NCBI GenBank assembly: GCA_002424625.1
Contig: DIKR01000034.1
Location: 1-29,141 of the forward strand
Reading direction: 5' to 3'
DNA: 29,141 nt
Source: Desulfuromonadaceae bacterium UBA5613
GTDB lineage: Bacteria > Desulfobacterota > Desulfuromonadia > Desulfuromonadales > UBA2197
The notes under the pieces were generated by a model. That model had not been told where the DNA came from and did not search any database. It saw only the letters and a list, made by a program, of their open reading frames with translations. The position numbers were made by a program, and so were the translations under genes. The first letter of the stretch is position 1, and every line of letters begins with the position of its first letter. This document shows positions 1 through 6,640 of this stretch, piece by piece.

Positions 1-96
1 GTAGTAGGCCAGCCACTCGTCGGCGAACGCCTTGCGCAGCAGCACCAGCAGTTCATCGACGTCCAACCCGACGATCTCGCGTCCCTTGCTTCCCAT
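1..96 (-). CDS. Ferritin-like (Dps/bacterioferritin-type) protein, N-terminal fragment
   Basis: Read on the minus strand, the first 32 codons begin ATG GGA AGC and give a peptide containing REIVGLDVDELLVLLRKAF followed by ADEWLAYY. This is the typical start of small archaeal and bacterial ferritin-like proteins, in which the Glu of the DEW motif is an expected iron ligand. An AGGAGG ribosome binding site (complement of 101-106) lies four bases before the ATG, which fixes the start. The gene runs off the left edge of the window, so the rest of the four-helix bundle cannot be checked. It points away from the integrase region and is probably chromosomal flank rather than part of the element. Family assignment rests on 32 residues only. 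Confidence 0.75.
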   Translation of the reverse strand, partial: MGSKGREIVGLDVDELLVLLRKAFADEWLAYY

Positions 97-346
97 GAAA
101 CCTCCTCTTATCAGTTAGTTATCTCTGGGTGTCGGTTGCTTTTCCGATAAGTTGTTGCAACGCAATTATCTACTGTCAACCTGGTATGAAGCGGTTTTCT
201 GGTGGGCGTTTTGGGCCAAGTGCCCATCCGGTGCCCATCTCGTGCCCAACTTTTTCAGAAAGAAATTATCTGGGAGGATTTTACTGCACTATCCTGAATT
301 TGTGAGACACGGACATTTCCGACCTGTTCAGACTGACAAGACGGGA
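97..346. other. Intergenic element edge, candidate attachment region
   Basis: This 250-base stretch separates the ferritin-like gene from the leftward repressor and contains no credible gene. It holds the ferritin ribosome binding site, an 8-bp palindrome GTTGCAAC near 154-161, and the phased GTGCCCA repeats described separately. Because the integrase module starts just to the right and a housekeeping-type gene lies to the left, the attL junction most likely falls between about 110 and 220. I could not identify a core duplication, because the other end of the element is outside the window. Confidence 0.35.
220..249 (+). repeat. Three GTGCCCA direct repeats with 11-bp period
   Basis: GTGCCCAT starts at 220 and again at 231, and GTGCCCAA starts at 242, so the units are exactly 11 bp apart. 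Spacing of one helical turn places each copy on the same face of the DNA, as expected for cooperative binding. Tyrosine integrases with an N-terminal arm-binding domain bind short direct repeats beside their attachment site. The integrase at 973 has such an N-terminal region, so arm-type sites are the best explanation. This is inference from position and spacing. Confidence 0.5.
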
Positions 347-571
347 TCACTCGTCACAGACATTCTCCATCAACGCCTCCACAGGACAGCCAAAAAAATC
401 ACAAAGCGCTGCGATATTGTCGGTCGTCGTGTTGTAGCCCTTTTGAGAGGCGATCCTTGATAGGGTTATTCGATGGACTCCCGTAGCCTTGGAAAGCTCG
501 TCGAAGGTCAGCCTCTTCCCATGCGCGAATTCCCAATCCGCAATGACTTTCTTCAAATGAAACCGAATCAT
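347..571 (-). CDS. XRE/Cro-CI family HTH repressor (small)
   Basis: This 74-residue protein is almost entirely one helix-turn-helix domain. The helices read RLTFDELSKATGVHRITLSRI, followed by a stretch ending in NIAALCDFFGCPVEALM, the usual form of Cro/CI-like domains of the HTH_26 type. An AGGAGGG ribosome binding site (complement of about 576-582) precedes the ATG. It faces away from the excisionase and integrase genes. The shared upstream region carries a strong rightward promoter overlapped by an inverted repeat, so the protein probably represses the integration genes and may regulate itself. No dimerisation or protease domain is present, so it is not a LexA-like or CI-type cleavable repressor. 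The DNA target is inferred, not seen. Confidence 0.8.
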   Translation of the reverse strand: MIRFHLKKVIADWEFAHGKRLTFDELSKATGVHRITLSRIASQKGYNTTTDNIAALCDFFGCPVEALMENVCDE

Positions 572-667
572 TCTGCCCTCCTGTTGGCCTCCAGATCATA
601 GCAGAGAATCGACAACCTGCCGAAAGAAAATTTCTCCACACAAACGAATCCGTAAAAAAACATAAAA

Positions 668-686
668 ATGTTCTTGACATGAACAT
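668..686. promoter_or_regulatory. Inverted-repeat operator ATGTTC-N7-GAACAT
   Basis: A perfect 6-bp inverted repeat, ATGTTC (668-673) and GAACAT (681-686), encloses the TTGACA -35 box of the rightward promoter. A dimeric repressor bound here would block RNA polymerase. The neighbouring divergent XRE protein is the obvious candidate ligand. Confidence 0.55.
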
Positions 687-702
687 AATGTAATTGTAAT
701 CT
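674..702 (+). promoter_or_regulatory. Sigma-70 type promoter for the excisionase-integrase operon
   Basis: A consensus -35 box TTGACA (674-679) is separated by exactly 17 bp from a near-consensus -10 box TAATCT (697-702). The local DNA is AT-rich and the next gene starts about 35 bp downstream. This is the clearest promoter in the window and should transcribe the small HTH gene, the integrase and the coupled HD-domain gene. Confidence 0.75.
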
Positions 703-740
703 GTTTTTGCACATGGGGAGATATGGAAAGGAAGGCTGCC

Positions 741-980
741 ATGGAGAGAAAGACTTATCTGACGACGGAAGAGTTGGCCAAGAAGCTCCACTATGATTCC
801 CGATACATCCGCAGTTGCCTTAAAGACTCGGTTTTCATCGAGGGAGTGCATTACATCAGGTTCTTCGGGCGTCGGCGCGTTTTTTACATCTGGGAAGCCA
901 TTGAGCAGGACATGGTGAAAATCTCGATGTCGAGAGGACCGTTGATCCCGATGACGAAAGGGAGGGTATGTCATGGCTAG
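741..980 (+). CDS. Excisionase-like small HTH DNA-binding protein
   Basis: This 79-residue basic protein opens with a winged-helix type motif: TYLTTEELAKKL, then DSRYIRSCLKD, then VHYIRFFGRRRVFYIWEAIE. That pattern is shared by recombination directionality factors and other HTH_17/MerR-like small proteins. I chose the ATG at 741 because AAGGAAGG lies five bases before it. The in-frame ATG at 723 would add six residues, but its GGGGAG is only two bases away. The stop overlaps the integrase start by 8 bases, so the two are translationally coupled. A role as excisionase or as regulator of the integrase is inferred from size, motif and position. Confidence 0.65.
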   Translation: MERKTYLTTEELAKKLHYDSRYIRSCLKDSVFIEGVHYIRFFGRRRVFYIWEAIEQDMVKISMSRGPLIPMTKGRVCHG

Positions 981-2190
981 CGTAAGAAGCCGAAACGGCA
1001 TGCTGTTCGTTGATTTCCGCTATTGTGGCGTCCGCTGCAGGGAGCAGACGTTACTGCCTGATACGCCAGCAAACCGCCGGAAAGTTCAACCACTTCTCGA
1101 GCGGATCGATACGTGTATCAAGCATGGAATCTTCGTGTATGAGGATTTTTTCCCGGGTTCCCCGCGGGCGAAGCAATTTGTTGACGATCAGCATGCGATT
1201 GCTCGTCGCAATATCACCGTTGCCGCCAGTTCCACGACTTTGCCTTTGCTGTCGCAGTTTGCAGCCGAATGGTGGGTCGAAAACGAGATCCGTTGGAAGC
1301 AGTCTTATCAGGAAAGCACCAAGCAGACCCTTGATAAGCGAATTCTTCCTGTCTTAGGCCATTACAGGGTCGACGAGATCAGCCGGGCCGAGCTTCTGAA
1401 ATTTCGGGCAGGGCTTGTCACGTCCGGGCCTGCCGGCAGGACGATCACCAATGATCGTGTCAATCACATCATGACGCCGTTGCGATTGATGTTGGCCGAT
1501 GCTGCGGAGCGCTTCAATTTCGTCAACCCATGCCTGGGGCTTAAACCGTTGAGGGTAAAGTCAACAGATGTTGATCCGTTCTCTCTGCCAGAGGTCAAGG
1601 CGATTATCGAGAAAGTTCGCTCAGATTTTCGGAACTATTACACGGTTAGGTTCTTCACCGGCCTGAGAACAGCCGAGATTGACGGTCTCCAGTGGAAGTA
1701 TGTGGATTTTTCCCGGCGGTTGATCCTCGTTAGGGAAACAGTCGTAAATCGGCGGATTGAGAGCACCAAGACACCTGAATCAGTGCGCGATGTCTGGATG
1801 TCGAAACAGGTCCTCAATGCGATGAAATCTCAGTATGAGTCGACTGGCAAATTGAGTGACTTCGTTTTCTGCAATCGTTTGGGGAAGCCGCTGATGTATC
1901 GCGATGTGAGCCGCCGCATTTGGTATCCCTTGCTGAGATATCTCAACCTCAAGCGTCGACGCCCCTATCAGACACGGCACACCGCGGCAACCTTGTGGCT
2001 TGCTGCTGGAGAAAATCCTGAATGGATTGCGCGCCAGATGGGGCACACAACTACCCGTATGCTCTTTACAGTTTACTCTCGGTTTGTTCCGAACCTCACC
2101 CGTAAGGATGGCTCGGCTTTTGAGAGTCTCTTGGAGTCCCGCTTGGAAGGAAATCAAGAAGATGAAGGAGACTGTGAACATGAAGAATAA
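973..2190 (+). CDS. Tyrosine site-specific integrase
   Basis: This 405-residue protein has the layout of a phage/ICE integrase. The N-terminal region (about 1-70) resembles the DUF3596 arm-binding domain. A core-binding SAM-like domain lies at about 90-190 (FAAEWWVENEIRWKQSYQES), and the catalytic domain at about 200-375. Visible catalytic residues are Arg232 in TGLRTAEI, Lys266 in the beta-hairpin region, Arg335 in PYQTRHTAAT (Tyr replaces the usual first His, a known variation), His358 in QMGHTTT, and nucleophile Tyr368 in FTVYSRF. The start is preceded by GGGAGGG and overlaps the upstream HTH gene. The protein should cut and rejoin DNA at attachment sites to insert or excise the element. 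It appears intact, so the element could still be mobile. Confidence 0.93.
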   Translation: MASVRSRNGMLFVDFRYCGVRCREQTLLPDTPANRRKVQPLLERIDTCIKHGIFVYEDFFPGSPRAKQFVDDQHAIARRNITVAASSTTLPLLSQFAAEWWVENEIRWKQSYQESTKQTLDKRILPVLGHYRVDEISRAELLKFRAGLVTSGPAGRTITNDRVNHIMTPLRLMLADAAERFNFVNPCLGLKPLRVKSTDVDPFSLPEVKAIIEKVRSDFRNYYTVRFFTGLRTAEIDGLQWKYVDFSRRLILVRETVVNRRIESTKTPESVRDVWMSKQVLNAMKSQYESTGKLSDFVFCNRLGKPLMYRDVSRRIWYPLLRYLNLKRRRPYQTRHTAATLWLAAGENPEWIARQMGHTTTRMLFTVYSRFVPNLTRKDGSAFESLLESRLEGNQEDEGDCEHEE

Positions 2191-3028
2191 CCTGCACATT
2201 TTGGCGGCGAAACAGGCTCCCCAGTTCGAGGGGGCGTTCCGTGTGCGTCAGCCGCAGTGGCGGCACACCCGGGACGGCAACCCATACGTGGAACTGCTCC
2301 TCGAGGACATGAGCGGCCGGCTGCCTGCCTACATATGGCAGCCCGCCGAAGGGCTTTCGCTACCCGGGGAGCTGTCCTGCGTGCATGTGCGCGGCCAGAT
2401 GCGGTTCCGCCGTGACGGCGTGGTCGCCGATCTTGACTGCGTTCAGGAGACGGAGAGGCTGGCAGAGGATGTGGTTCGTCTGATCCCCCAGGGCATGTGC
2501 CCGCTTCCGTGGCTATTGACCTTTCTGGAGACGGTTGTCGAACGCATCCAGACGCCGGCCTTGAAAGGATACGTGCTCGATGTTCTCTCGAATGACACCA
2601 TCGCGTTTCCCTTCGTGGCCTGTCCTGCCAGCCTGGGTTACCACCACAACTATCCAGGTGGGTTGTTGAAGCACAGCATCGAGTGTGTGCAGATGGTCGA
2701 GCGCTACCAGGAGTTTTCGGCGGAGCAGAAGGATCTCGGGGTCGTTGCGGTGTTGTTCCACGACATCGGGAAGATCCTGACGATGTCGCCGCGAATGCGG
2801 CTGACGACCCTGGGCGCAACGATGGATCACGACAAGCTGACGTTGGAGGTTCTGGCACCCCATCTGCGCCGACTCGACGCCGTCTGGCCGGAGGGTGCGA
2901 TCGCTTTGCGGTACCTGATGACCTGGCGTCCGGGGAAGCGGGATCCGGGCTTGCCGAAAACCCCTTTGGCCAATGCCGTGCTGGCCGCGGACCGGATCAG
3001 TTCCGGGATCGATGAGCGCTTGTCATGA
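2180..3028 (+). CDS. OB-fold/HD-domain protein (YhaM- or TraI-type phosphohydrolase)
   Basis: The ATG at 2180 has AAGGAG nine bases upstream and gives 282 residues. The first 90 or so look like an OB-fold nucleic-acid-binding domain (FRVRQPQWRHTRDG, then YVELLLEDMSGRLPAY). An HD domain follows: YHHNYPGGLLKHS with His165, VLFHDIGK with His194-Asp195, and a later Asp in AADRISSG. This OB plus HD order is that of YhaM 3'-5' exoribonucleases. The YHHxYPGGLLxH motif also occurs in the HD domain of MobH/TraI-type relaxases. The gene overlaps the end of the integrase by 11 bases, which argues for a role in element processing or transfer. Metal-dependent phosphodiesterase chemistry is expected; the substrate is unknown. 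Confidence 0.7.
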   Translation: MKNNLHILAAKQAPQFEGAFRVRQPQWRHTRDGNPYVELLLEDMSGRLPAYIWQPAEGLSLPGELSCVHVRGQMRFRRDGVVADLDCVQETERLAEDVVRLIPQGMCPLPWLLTFLETVVERIQTPALKGYVLDVLSNDTIAFPFVACPASLGYHHNYPGGLLKHSIECVQMVERYQEFSAEQKDLGVVAVLFHDIGKILTMSPRMRLTTLGATMDHDKLTLEVLAPHLRRLDAVWPEGAIALRYLMTWRPGKRDPGLPKTPLANAVLAADRISSGIDERLS

Positions 3029-3066
3029 TGTCCAAGTCGGCCAGTTCCCGGGGAGGGAAGCAATCG

Positions 3067-3384
3067 ATGGCTCGTCAGCAGAAAAGCGTTCGGCTGCTGC
3101 ATCCTTCGCCTTTCATTTCGCCCCGGGAACTGGCCGAGCGCTGGCAGTGTGCGCGCTCTTCCGTCGACCGCATCGCCACCCGCGCGAGTTTGCGCCGCAT
3201 CTGTCTGAGTGAGGGTCGGAACAGCATGGTGAGATATCTGCGCGAAGAGGTAGAGTCCTATGAAATGCGTTGTCTGAGCGAGCAAGGCAGGGCCGTACAA
3301 AGGGCACATCCCGCTTTGGAAGACCTTGCAAAGACCCTGCGTGACTTGCTCCGCCGCTTTTGCAGGAGGGAGAAAGGGGTTTAG
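3067..3384 (+). CDS. Small HTH DNA-binding protein, element-associated
   Basis: This 105-residue basic protein contains the segment FISPRELAERWQCARSSVDRI followed by a short wing-like stretch (SLRRICLSEGR) and a VRYLREEVESYE helix. These resemble excisionase/HTH_17 proteins. The C-terminal third is rich in Arg and Leu and probably helical. The preferred ATG at 3067 follows GGGGAGGG by about nine bases. An upstream in-frame ATG at 3025 overlaps the stop of the HD gene and would add 14 residues. It may be a second directionality or regulatory factor. I do not recognise a specific family. Confidence 0.55.
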   Translation: MARQQKSVRLLHPSPFISPRELAERWQCARSSVDRIATRASLRRICLSEGRNSMVRYLREEVESYEMRCLSEQGRAVQRAHPALEDLAKTLRDLLRRFCRREKGV

Positions 3385-3435
3385 TCCTCGTCCTCTACTT
3401 GTTGCCGGCAGCGCAAATGGCGTTAAGATGATGGA

Positions 3436-4095
3436 ATGTGCGGCCGTTTTGTGATCGAACTCTCTCCCGACCTCGTTGCCAAGGTATTCGGGTTGCCCGA
3501 GGTTCCCAACCTCTCACCGCGGTACAACGTGGCCCCGACCCAGCCCGCTCCGGTGATCCGTGAGACCCCCGGGGGCCAGCGAGGACTTGTCATGGTGCGC
3601 TGGGGGCTGATCCCGTCGTGGTCCAAGGACAGTGACGGCGGCTTGATCAATGCCCGCAGCGAGAGCGTCAACGACAAACCATCCTTCCGTCAGTCGTTCC
3701 GGCAGCGTCGCTGCATTCTCCCGGCCTCAGGCTTCTACGAGTGGGCGCGTGTCGAAGGGAAGAAGGTGCCGTACTACGTCCGCATGGCCGACGGGTCGCC
3801 GATGCCGCTTGCCGGGATTTGGGACGAGTGGCGCGACCCAAACGGAACGTTGCTGGCAACCTGCGCCATCCTCACCACCGCCGCCAACGAAAAGGTGGCG
3901 CCGATCCACGAGCGCATGCCGGTGATCCTTGCCCCCGAGTCGTTCGACCAGTGGCTGAACCGGCATGTACATGACGCGGAAGCGCTGAGGCCGTTGTGCG
4001 CGGCGTGCCCGGCGGACCGCATCGAGGCCTTTCCCGTTTCCCCCCTGGTGAACAATCCTGCCAACGACGCCCCGGAGTGCATTCTCCCCGTCTGA
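3436..4095 (+). CDS. SRAP domain protein (YedK/HMCES family)
   Basis: This 219-residue protein starts MCGRF, leaving the catalytic Cys2 after Met removal. It has the other SRAP landmarks in order: PRYNVAPTQ, VRWGLIPSW, INARSES, GFYEW with the active-site Glu, and HERMPVIL with the active-site His. The family covalently captures abasic sites in single-stranded DNA and protects them until repair. The length is typical and all key residues are present. It stands alone, with 51 bases before it and 184 after it. In mobile elements SRAP genes often accompany DNA-processing genes, but nothing here ties it to one. The ribosome binding site is weak. Confidence 0.93.
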   Translation: MCGRFVIELSPDLVAKVFGLPEVPNLSPRYNVAPTQPAPVIRETPGGQRGLVMVRWGLIPSWSKDSDGGLINARSESVNDKPSFRQSFRQRRCILPASGFYEWARVEGKKVPYYVRMADGSPMPLAGIWDEWRDPNGTLLATCAILTTAANEKVAPIHERMPVILAPESFDQWLNRHVHDAEALRPLCAACPADRIEAFPVSPLVNNPANDAPECILPV

Positions 4096-4279
4096 ACTGA
4101 CGGCAGCGCCAGAGACATCGCCAAAACCTCATCACGCTGTCTCGCTCACGCGACACGATCTGTCGCAACTGTCCTGTATCGTATGCCCAGGAGTTGAGGG
4201 TCGTGGTTAGGGAATGACGTAATCTGTCGTTGCCGTGAGTTAGTTTGTGGCCAAGGCGTAGGCTTTGCCAGGGGACACC
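4096..4279. other. Intergenic region with short repeated and inverted motifs
   Basis: No gene is visible. The region contains CGACA-N5-TGTCG (4151-4165), a 5-bp inverted repeat. The octamer ATCTGTCG at 4158-4165 occurs again at 4222-4229, 64 bp away. These may be regulatory sites for the following small gene, but I see no convincing promoter with correct spacing. Confidence 0.25.
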
Positions 4280-4582
4280 GTGAAAGACGAAGTGGCTGAA
4301 CTCATCAATATGTCGCCGGACATTGTCGAGGACCTGCTCGAGGAGGGTGATCTCATCGCCTGCAAGGTCGAGGTCCTGCACGTGTTCGAGCACGACGAGT
4401 TGGTCGCTCACCGTGTCGGCATCCTGGTGGGGAACGACCGTGCGGTTCCCGTGGCCAGGTCAACGGTCGAGCGGATCCTTAAAAGAACGATCGATACCCT
4501 CGAGGGAGCGCTGAAGAGTTGCCAGGACAATCCGCACGCCGGTTTTGCCCAGGCGCACAACGAGCCCCGGAATCTTCACTGA
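4280..4582 (+). CDS. Hypothetical protein, 100 residues
   Basis: I do not recognise this protein. A GTG start at 4280 is preferred because AGGGGA lies about five bases upstream; a TTG at 4265 would add five residues. The sequence is acidic at the N-terminus (DEVAELINMSPDIVEDLLEE), with a helix-turn-like opening. A beta-rich middle (ACKVEVLHVFEHDELVAHR) and a helical segment follow (STVERILKRTIDTLEGALKS). There is no signal peptide, membrane segment or metal motif. Codon use matches its neighbours, which supports it being expressed. It precedes the ARPP-1 gene by 88 bases and could be its partner, but that is unsupported beyond position. Confidence 0.5.
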   Translation: MKDEVAELINMSPDIVEDLLEEGDLIACKVEVLHVFEHDELVAHRVGILVGNDRAVPVARSTVERILKRTIDTLEGALKSCQDNPHAGFAQAHNEPRNLH

Positions 4583-4670
4583 GGAGGTGAGCGTACACAT
4601 TCAATGGCCATCGCAATGAAGTGAATGACGTGTTGGGGTTTCCTCGAGAAGGGGTGAAAGGAGTCATGTC

Positions 4671-5660
4671 ATGACGGGGAATGTGCAGGAGTTTATCGGC
4701 GGCATCAGGTTGGGGGAGGTGCAGTCGTTCAAGGGGGTGACGATGTGGCCGCTGTTCGCGGACCAGTCTGGCGGAGTGACTTATGTCACGCTGGGCGAGG
4801 CGCTCGAGCAGGGGTTCCTCAGAGTCACCGAGGTGAGCGAGGGGGGCTCGGTGCCCGAGTTGGCCGTGCTCAACGAAGGCGACGTGCATGTCCTTCTGCT
4901 CGACGGCGAGGAGCTGCGCGGCGCCAAGCAGAACCGCATGCTCAACACCTCCATCCTGCTCAAGCCGCACTCGAAGACCATCATCCCGGTGAGCTGCACC
5001 GAGCAGGGCCGCTGGAGCTACGCCAGCCGCGAGTTCAGCGACTCCGGCGTGGTGATGGCGCGGGAGGTGCGCGCCAAGAAGGCGGCGGCCGTGTCCGGCA
5101 GCCTGCGTGCCGGGGCCGGATACGCCTCGGACCAGGGGGAGGTCTGGGACGACATCGCCATGTACTCGCGAAAACTGTCGGCACCATCGCCGACCAGCGC
5201 CATGCGCGACGTGTTCGCGGCCCGAGAGAAGGACCTGGACGACTTCCAGGCGGCCTTCCGCCTAGTCGACGGGCAGCAGGGACTGTTGGTGGCCCTAGAC
5301 GGCCGGGTGGCGGGCGTCGATCTGCTCTCGTCGCCGGCGGCCTTTGCCCGGCTCTTCCCGAAACTGGTCAAGAGCTACGCCATGGACGCCCTGGCGAACG
5401 ACAAGCGCAGCGAGACGCCCAGCGCCGGCATTGACGTGGCGCAGGCATTCCTCGACGCGGCCGGGAAGTGCGTGGCCTCGACGCACCGTTCGCGCGGCGC
5501 CGGCGAGGACGTGCGTCTCGAAGGGCAGGAGGTGGTCGGCTCGGCCTTGGTGGTCGAGGGGTGCGTCATCCACCTGGCCTTGTTCCGCCGCGAGAAGCGC
5601 TCCCGTGGCGATGAGGGGTCGATGGCGGGCTGGGCGCAGCGGCGCCGAAACCACGGATAA
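4671..5660 (+). CDS. ARPP-1 domain protein (DUF6569-like)
   Basis: This 329-residue protein matches the ARPP-1 family pattern: a GEVQSFKGVTMWPLF opening, YVTLGEALEQGFLRVTEVSE, then the hallmark VLLLDGEELRGAKQNRMLNT and TIIPVSCTEQGRW. The family name stands for ADP-ribosylglycohydrolase and rhodanese-phosphatase associated protein, and those partners are encoded just downstream at 6637. Family members are predicted to act in ADP-ribose or NAD-derived nucleotide metabolism; no activity can be read from the sequence. AAAGGAG lies about seven bases before the ATG. A strong terminator follows the gene, so it is probably its own transcript, although its genomic partners are near. The last 25 residues are Arg/Gly-rich and look disordered. 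There is no signal peptide. Confidence 0.82.
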   Translation: MTGNVQEFIGGIRLGEVQSFKGVTMWPLFADQSGGVTYVTLGEALEQGFLRVTEVSEGGSVPELAVLNEGDVHVLLLDGEELRGAKQNRMLNTSILLKPHSKTIIPVSCTEQGRWSYASREFSDSGVVMAREVRAKKAAAVSGSLRAGAGYASDQGEVWDDIAMYSRKLSAPSPTSAMRDVFAAREKDLDDFQAAFRLVDGQQGLLVALDGRVAGVDLLSSPAAFARLFPKLVKSYAMDALANDKRSETPSAGIDVAQAFLDAAGKCVASTHRSRGAGEDVRLEGQEVVGSALVVEGCVIHLALFRREKRSRGDEGSMAGWAQRRRNHG

Positions 5661-5684
5661 GCAGCAGCTTGCGAGGAGGGGGGA

Positions 5685-5717
5685 GGGCTCCCGGTCTGCA
5701 GGCCGGGAGCCCGTTTT
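5685..5717 (+). terminator. Rho-independent terminator after the ARPP-1 gene
   Basis: A perfect 10-bp stem, GGGCTCCCGG (5685-5694) and CCGGGAGCCC (5703-5712), with an 8-base loop is followed by GTTTTC. It lies 25 bases after the ARPP-1 stop and before the ribosome binding site of the next gene. The T-run is short but the stem is very GC-rich. Confidence 0.75.
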
Positions 5718-5737
5718 CTCTGAAAGGGAGGCGCCTC

Positions 5738-6640
5738 ATGCAGGGACATCCGCGCAAGATTATCGAAAACCCGCTGCCAGTGCCGGAACTGTTGGCGCGT
5801 GCCGGCCAGGGTGAACCGGACTGCCAGTATTGGGCGGCCATCCGCTACTTCCAGGCCGACGGCGTGCCTGAAGATCCCCGCAGGGCCGTCGACCTGTGCG
5901 TTCGCGCCGCGCAGCAGGGTCACGTGCGGGCGCTCGCCTTCCTGGCCTACTGCTACTCCAAGGGGATAGTCCTGCCCAAAAACTCTCGGGCCGCGGCGCG
6001 CTGCTACCGCACTGCGGCGGCAGAGGGGTATGCGCCGGCCCAGTTCACCTTGGGGACCTTCTATCTGAAGGGGCGCGGGGTCAAGAAAAACGTCCGCCTG
6101 GGCCTGATGTGGCTGGAAAAGGCGGCCGACCAGGGGATGACGGACGCCCTTCTCCGCCTTGGCACTCTCCACAAGGAAGGCCAGGAGGTGGTGCAGGATG
6201 AAGAGCGTGCCTGCAACTGTTTCCGCCGGGCGGCCGAACTCGGCGATGCTGAGGGACAGTTCCAGTACGGGGGGATGCTGATGGCCGGAAGAGGGGTGGC
6301 AAAGGACCCGGTCCAGGCTCTCGAGATGCTCGATCGCTCTTGCGAACAGGGCTATCCTGAAGCGCTGGAGATTCTCAAGCACATGAACGAGTTTATCGGG
6401 TTCGATGCCTCTGCAGTCGGCTTCGGGGATTTCCCTGTTCAGCATACATTTCCGGTCCGCCGGCGCACCGCCATCTACGTGGCGGCACTTGGCAAGCCGT
6501 GTTTCCAGTCGCTGGCTGGCGACCTCTACGATTACCTTCGTGACAATCCCAAGGACGAGGAGGCTGGGCTGAAGGATATCGCCGCGCTGTTGCATGCAGC
6601 GGCTGACAAGGGCGATGTTTTTTTGCCGATGTTTAAATGA
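5738..6640 (+). CDS. Sel1-like (TPR-type) repeat protein
   Basis: The ATG at 5738 has AGGGAGG about seven bases upstream and gives 300 residues. About five or six Sel1-like repeats of roughly 36 residues cover residues 25-215. They show the usual pattern such as AAIRYFQADGVPEDPRRAV, LAYCYSKGIVLPKNSRAA, LGTFYLKGRGVKKN and YGGMLMAGRGVAKD. These fold as paired helices that bind proteins. The remaining 85 residues have no repeats and no recognised domain. No signal peptide is present, so it should act in the cytoplasm. Its stop overlaps the start of the phosphatase/ADP-ribosylglycohydrolase gene (ATGA), so the two are coupled and it may be an adaptor or regulator for that enzyme. Confidence 0.85.
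   Translation: MQGHPRKIIENPLPVPELLARAGQGEPDCQYWAAIRYFQADGVPEDPRRAVDLCVRAAQQGHVRALAFLAYCYSKGIVLPKNSRAAARCYRTAAAEGYAPAQFTLGTFYLKGRGVKKNVRLGLMWLEKAADQGMTDALLRLGTLHKEGQEVVQDEERACNCFRRAAELGDAEGQFQYGGMLMAGRGVAKDPVQALEMLDRSCEQGYPEALEILKHMNEFIGFDASAVGFGDFPVQHTFPVRRRTAIYVAALGKPCFQSLAGDLYDYLRDNPKDEEAGLKDIAALLHAAADKGDVFLPMFK

Noticed and set aside
174..179. TTGACA on the minus strand as -35 box for the ferritin-like gene
   Set aside because: The nearest acceptable -10 box (TATCGG) is about 24 bp away, too far for a sigma-70 promoter.
220..249. CRISPR array
   Set aside because: Units are 7-8 bp at 11-bp spacing, far too short for repeat-spacer structure, and no cas genes are present.
399..1001. 200-codon minus-strand ORF across the repressor and excisionase region
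   Set aside because: It covers the promoter, operator and two better-supported genes, and its protein is of low quality.
2154..2858. 234-codon minus-strand ORF opposite the HD-domain gene
   Set aside because: Arg/Pro/Ser-rich antisense shadow; the plus strand has OB and HD motifs.
5375..6595. 406-codon minus-strand ORF opposite the ARPP-1 and Sel1 genes
   Set aside because: It spans two well-supported plus-strand genes and the terminator between them. It has no domain pattern and is a by-product of high G+C codon use.
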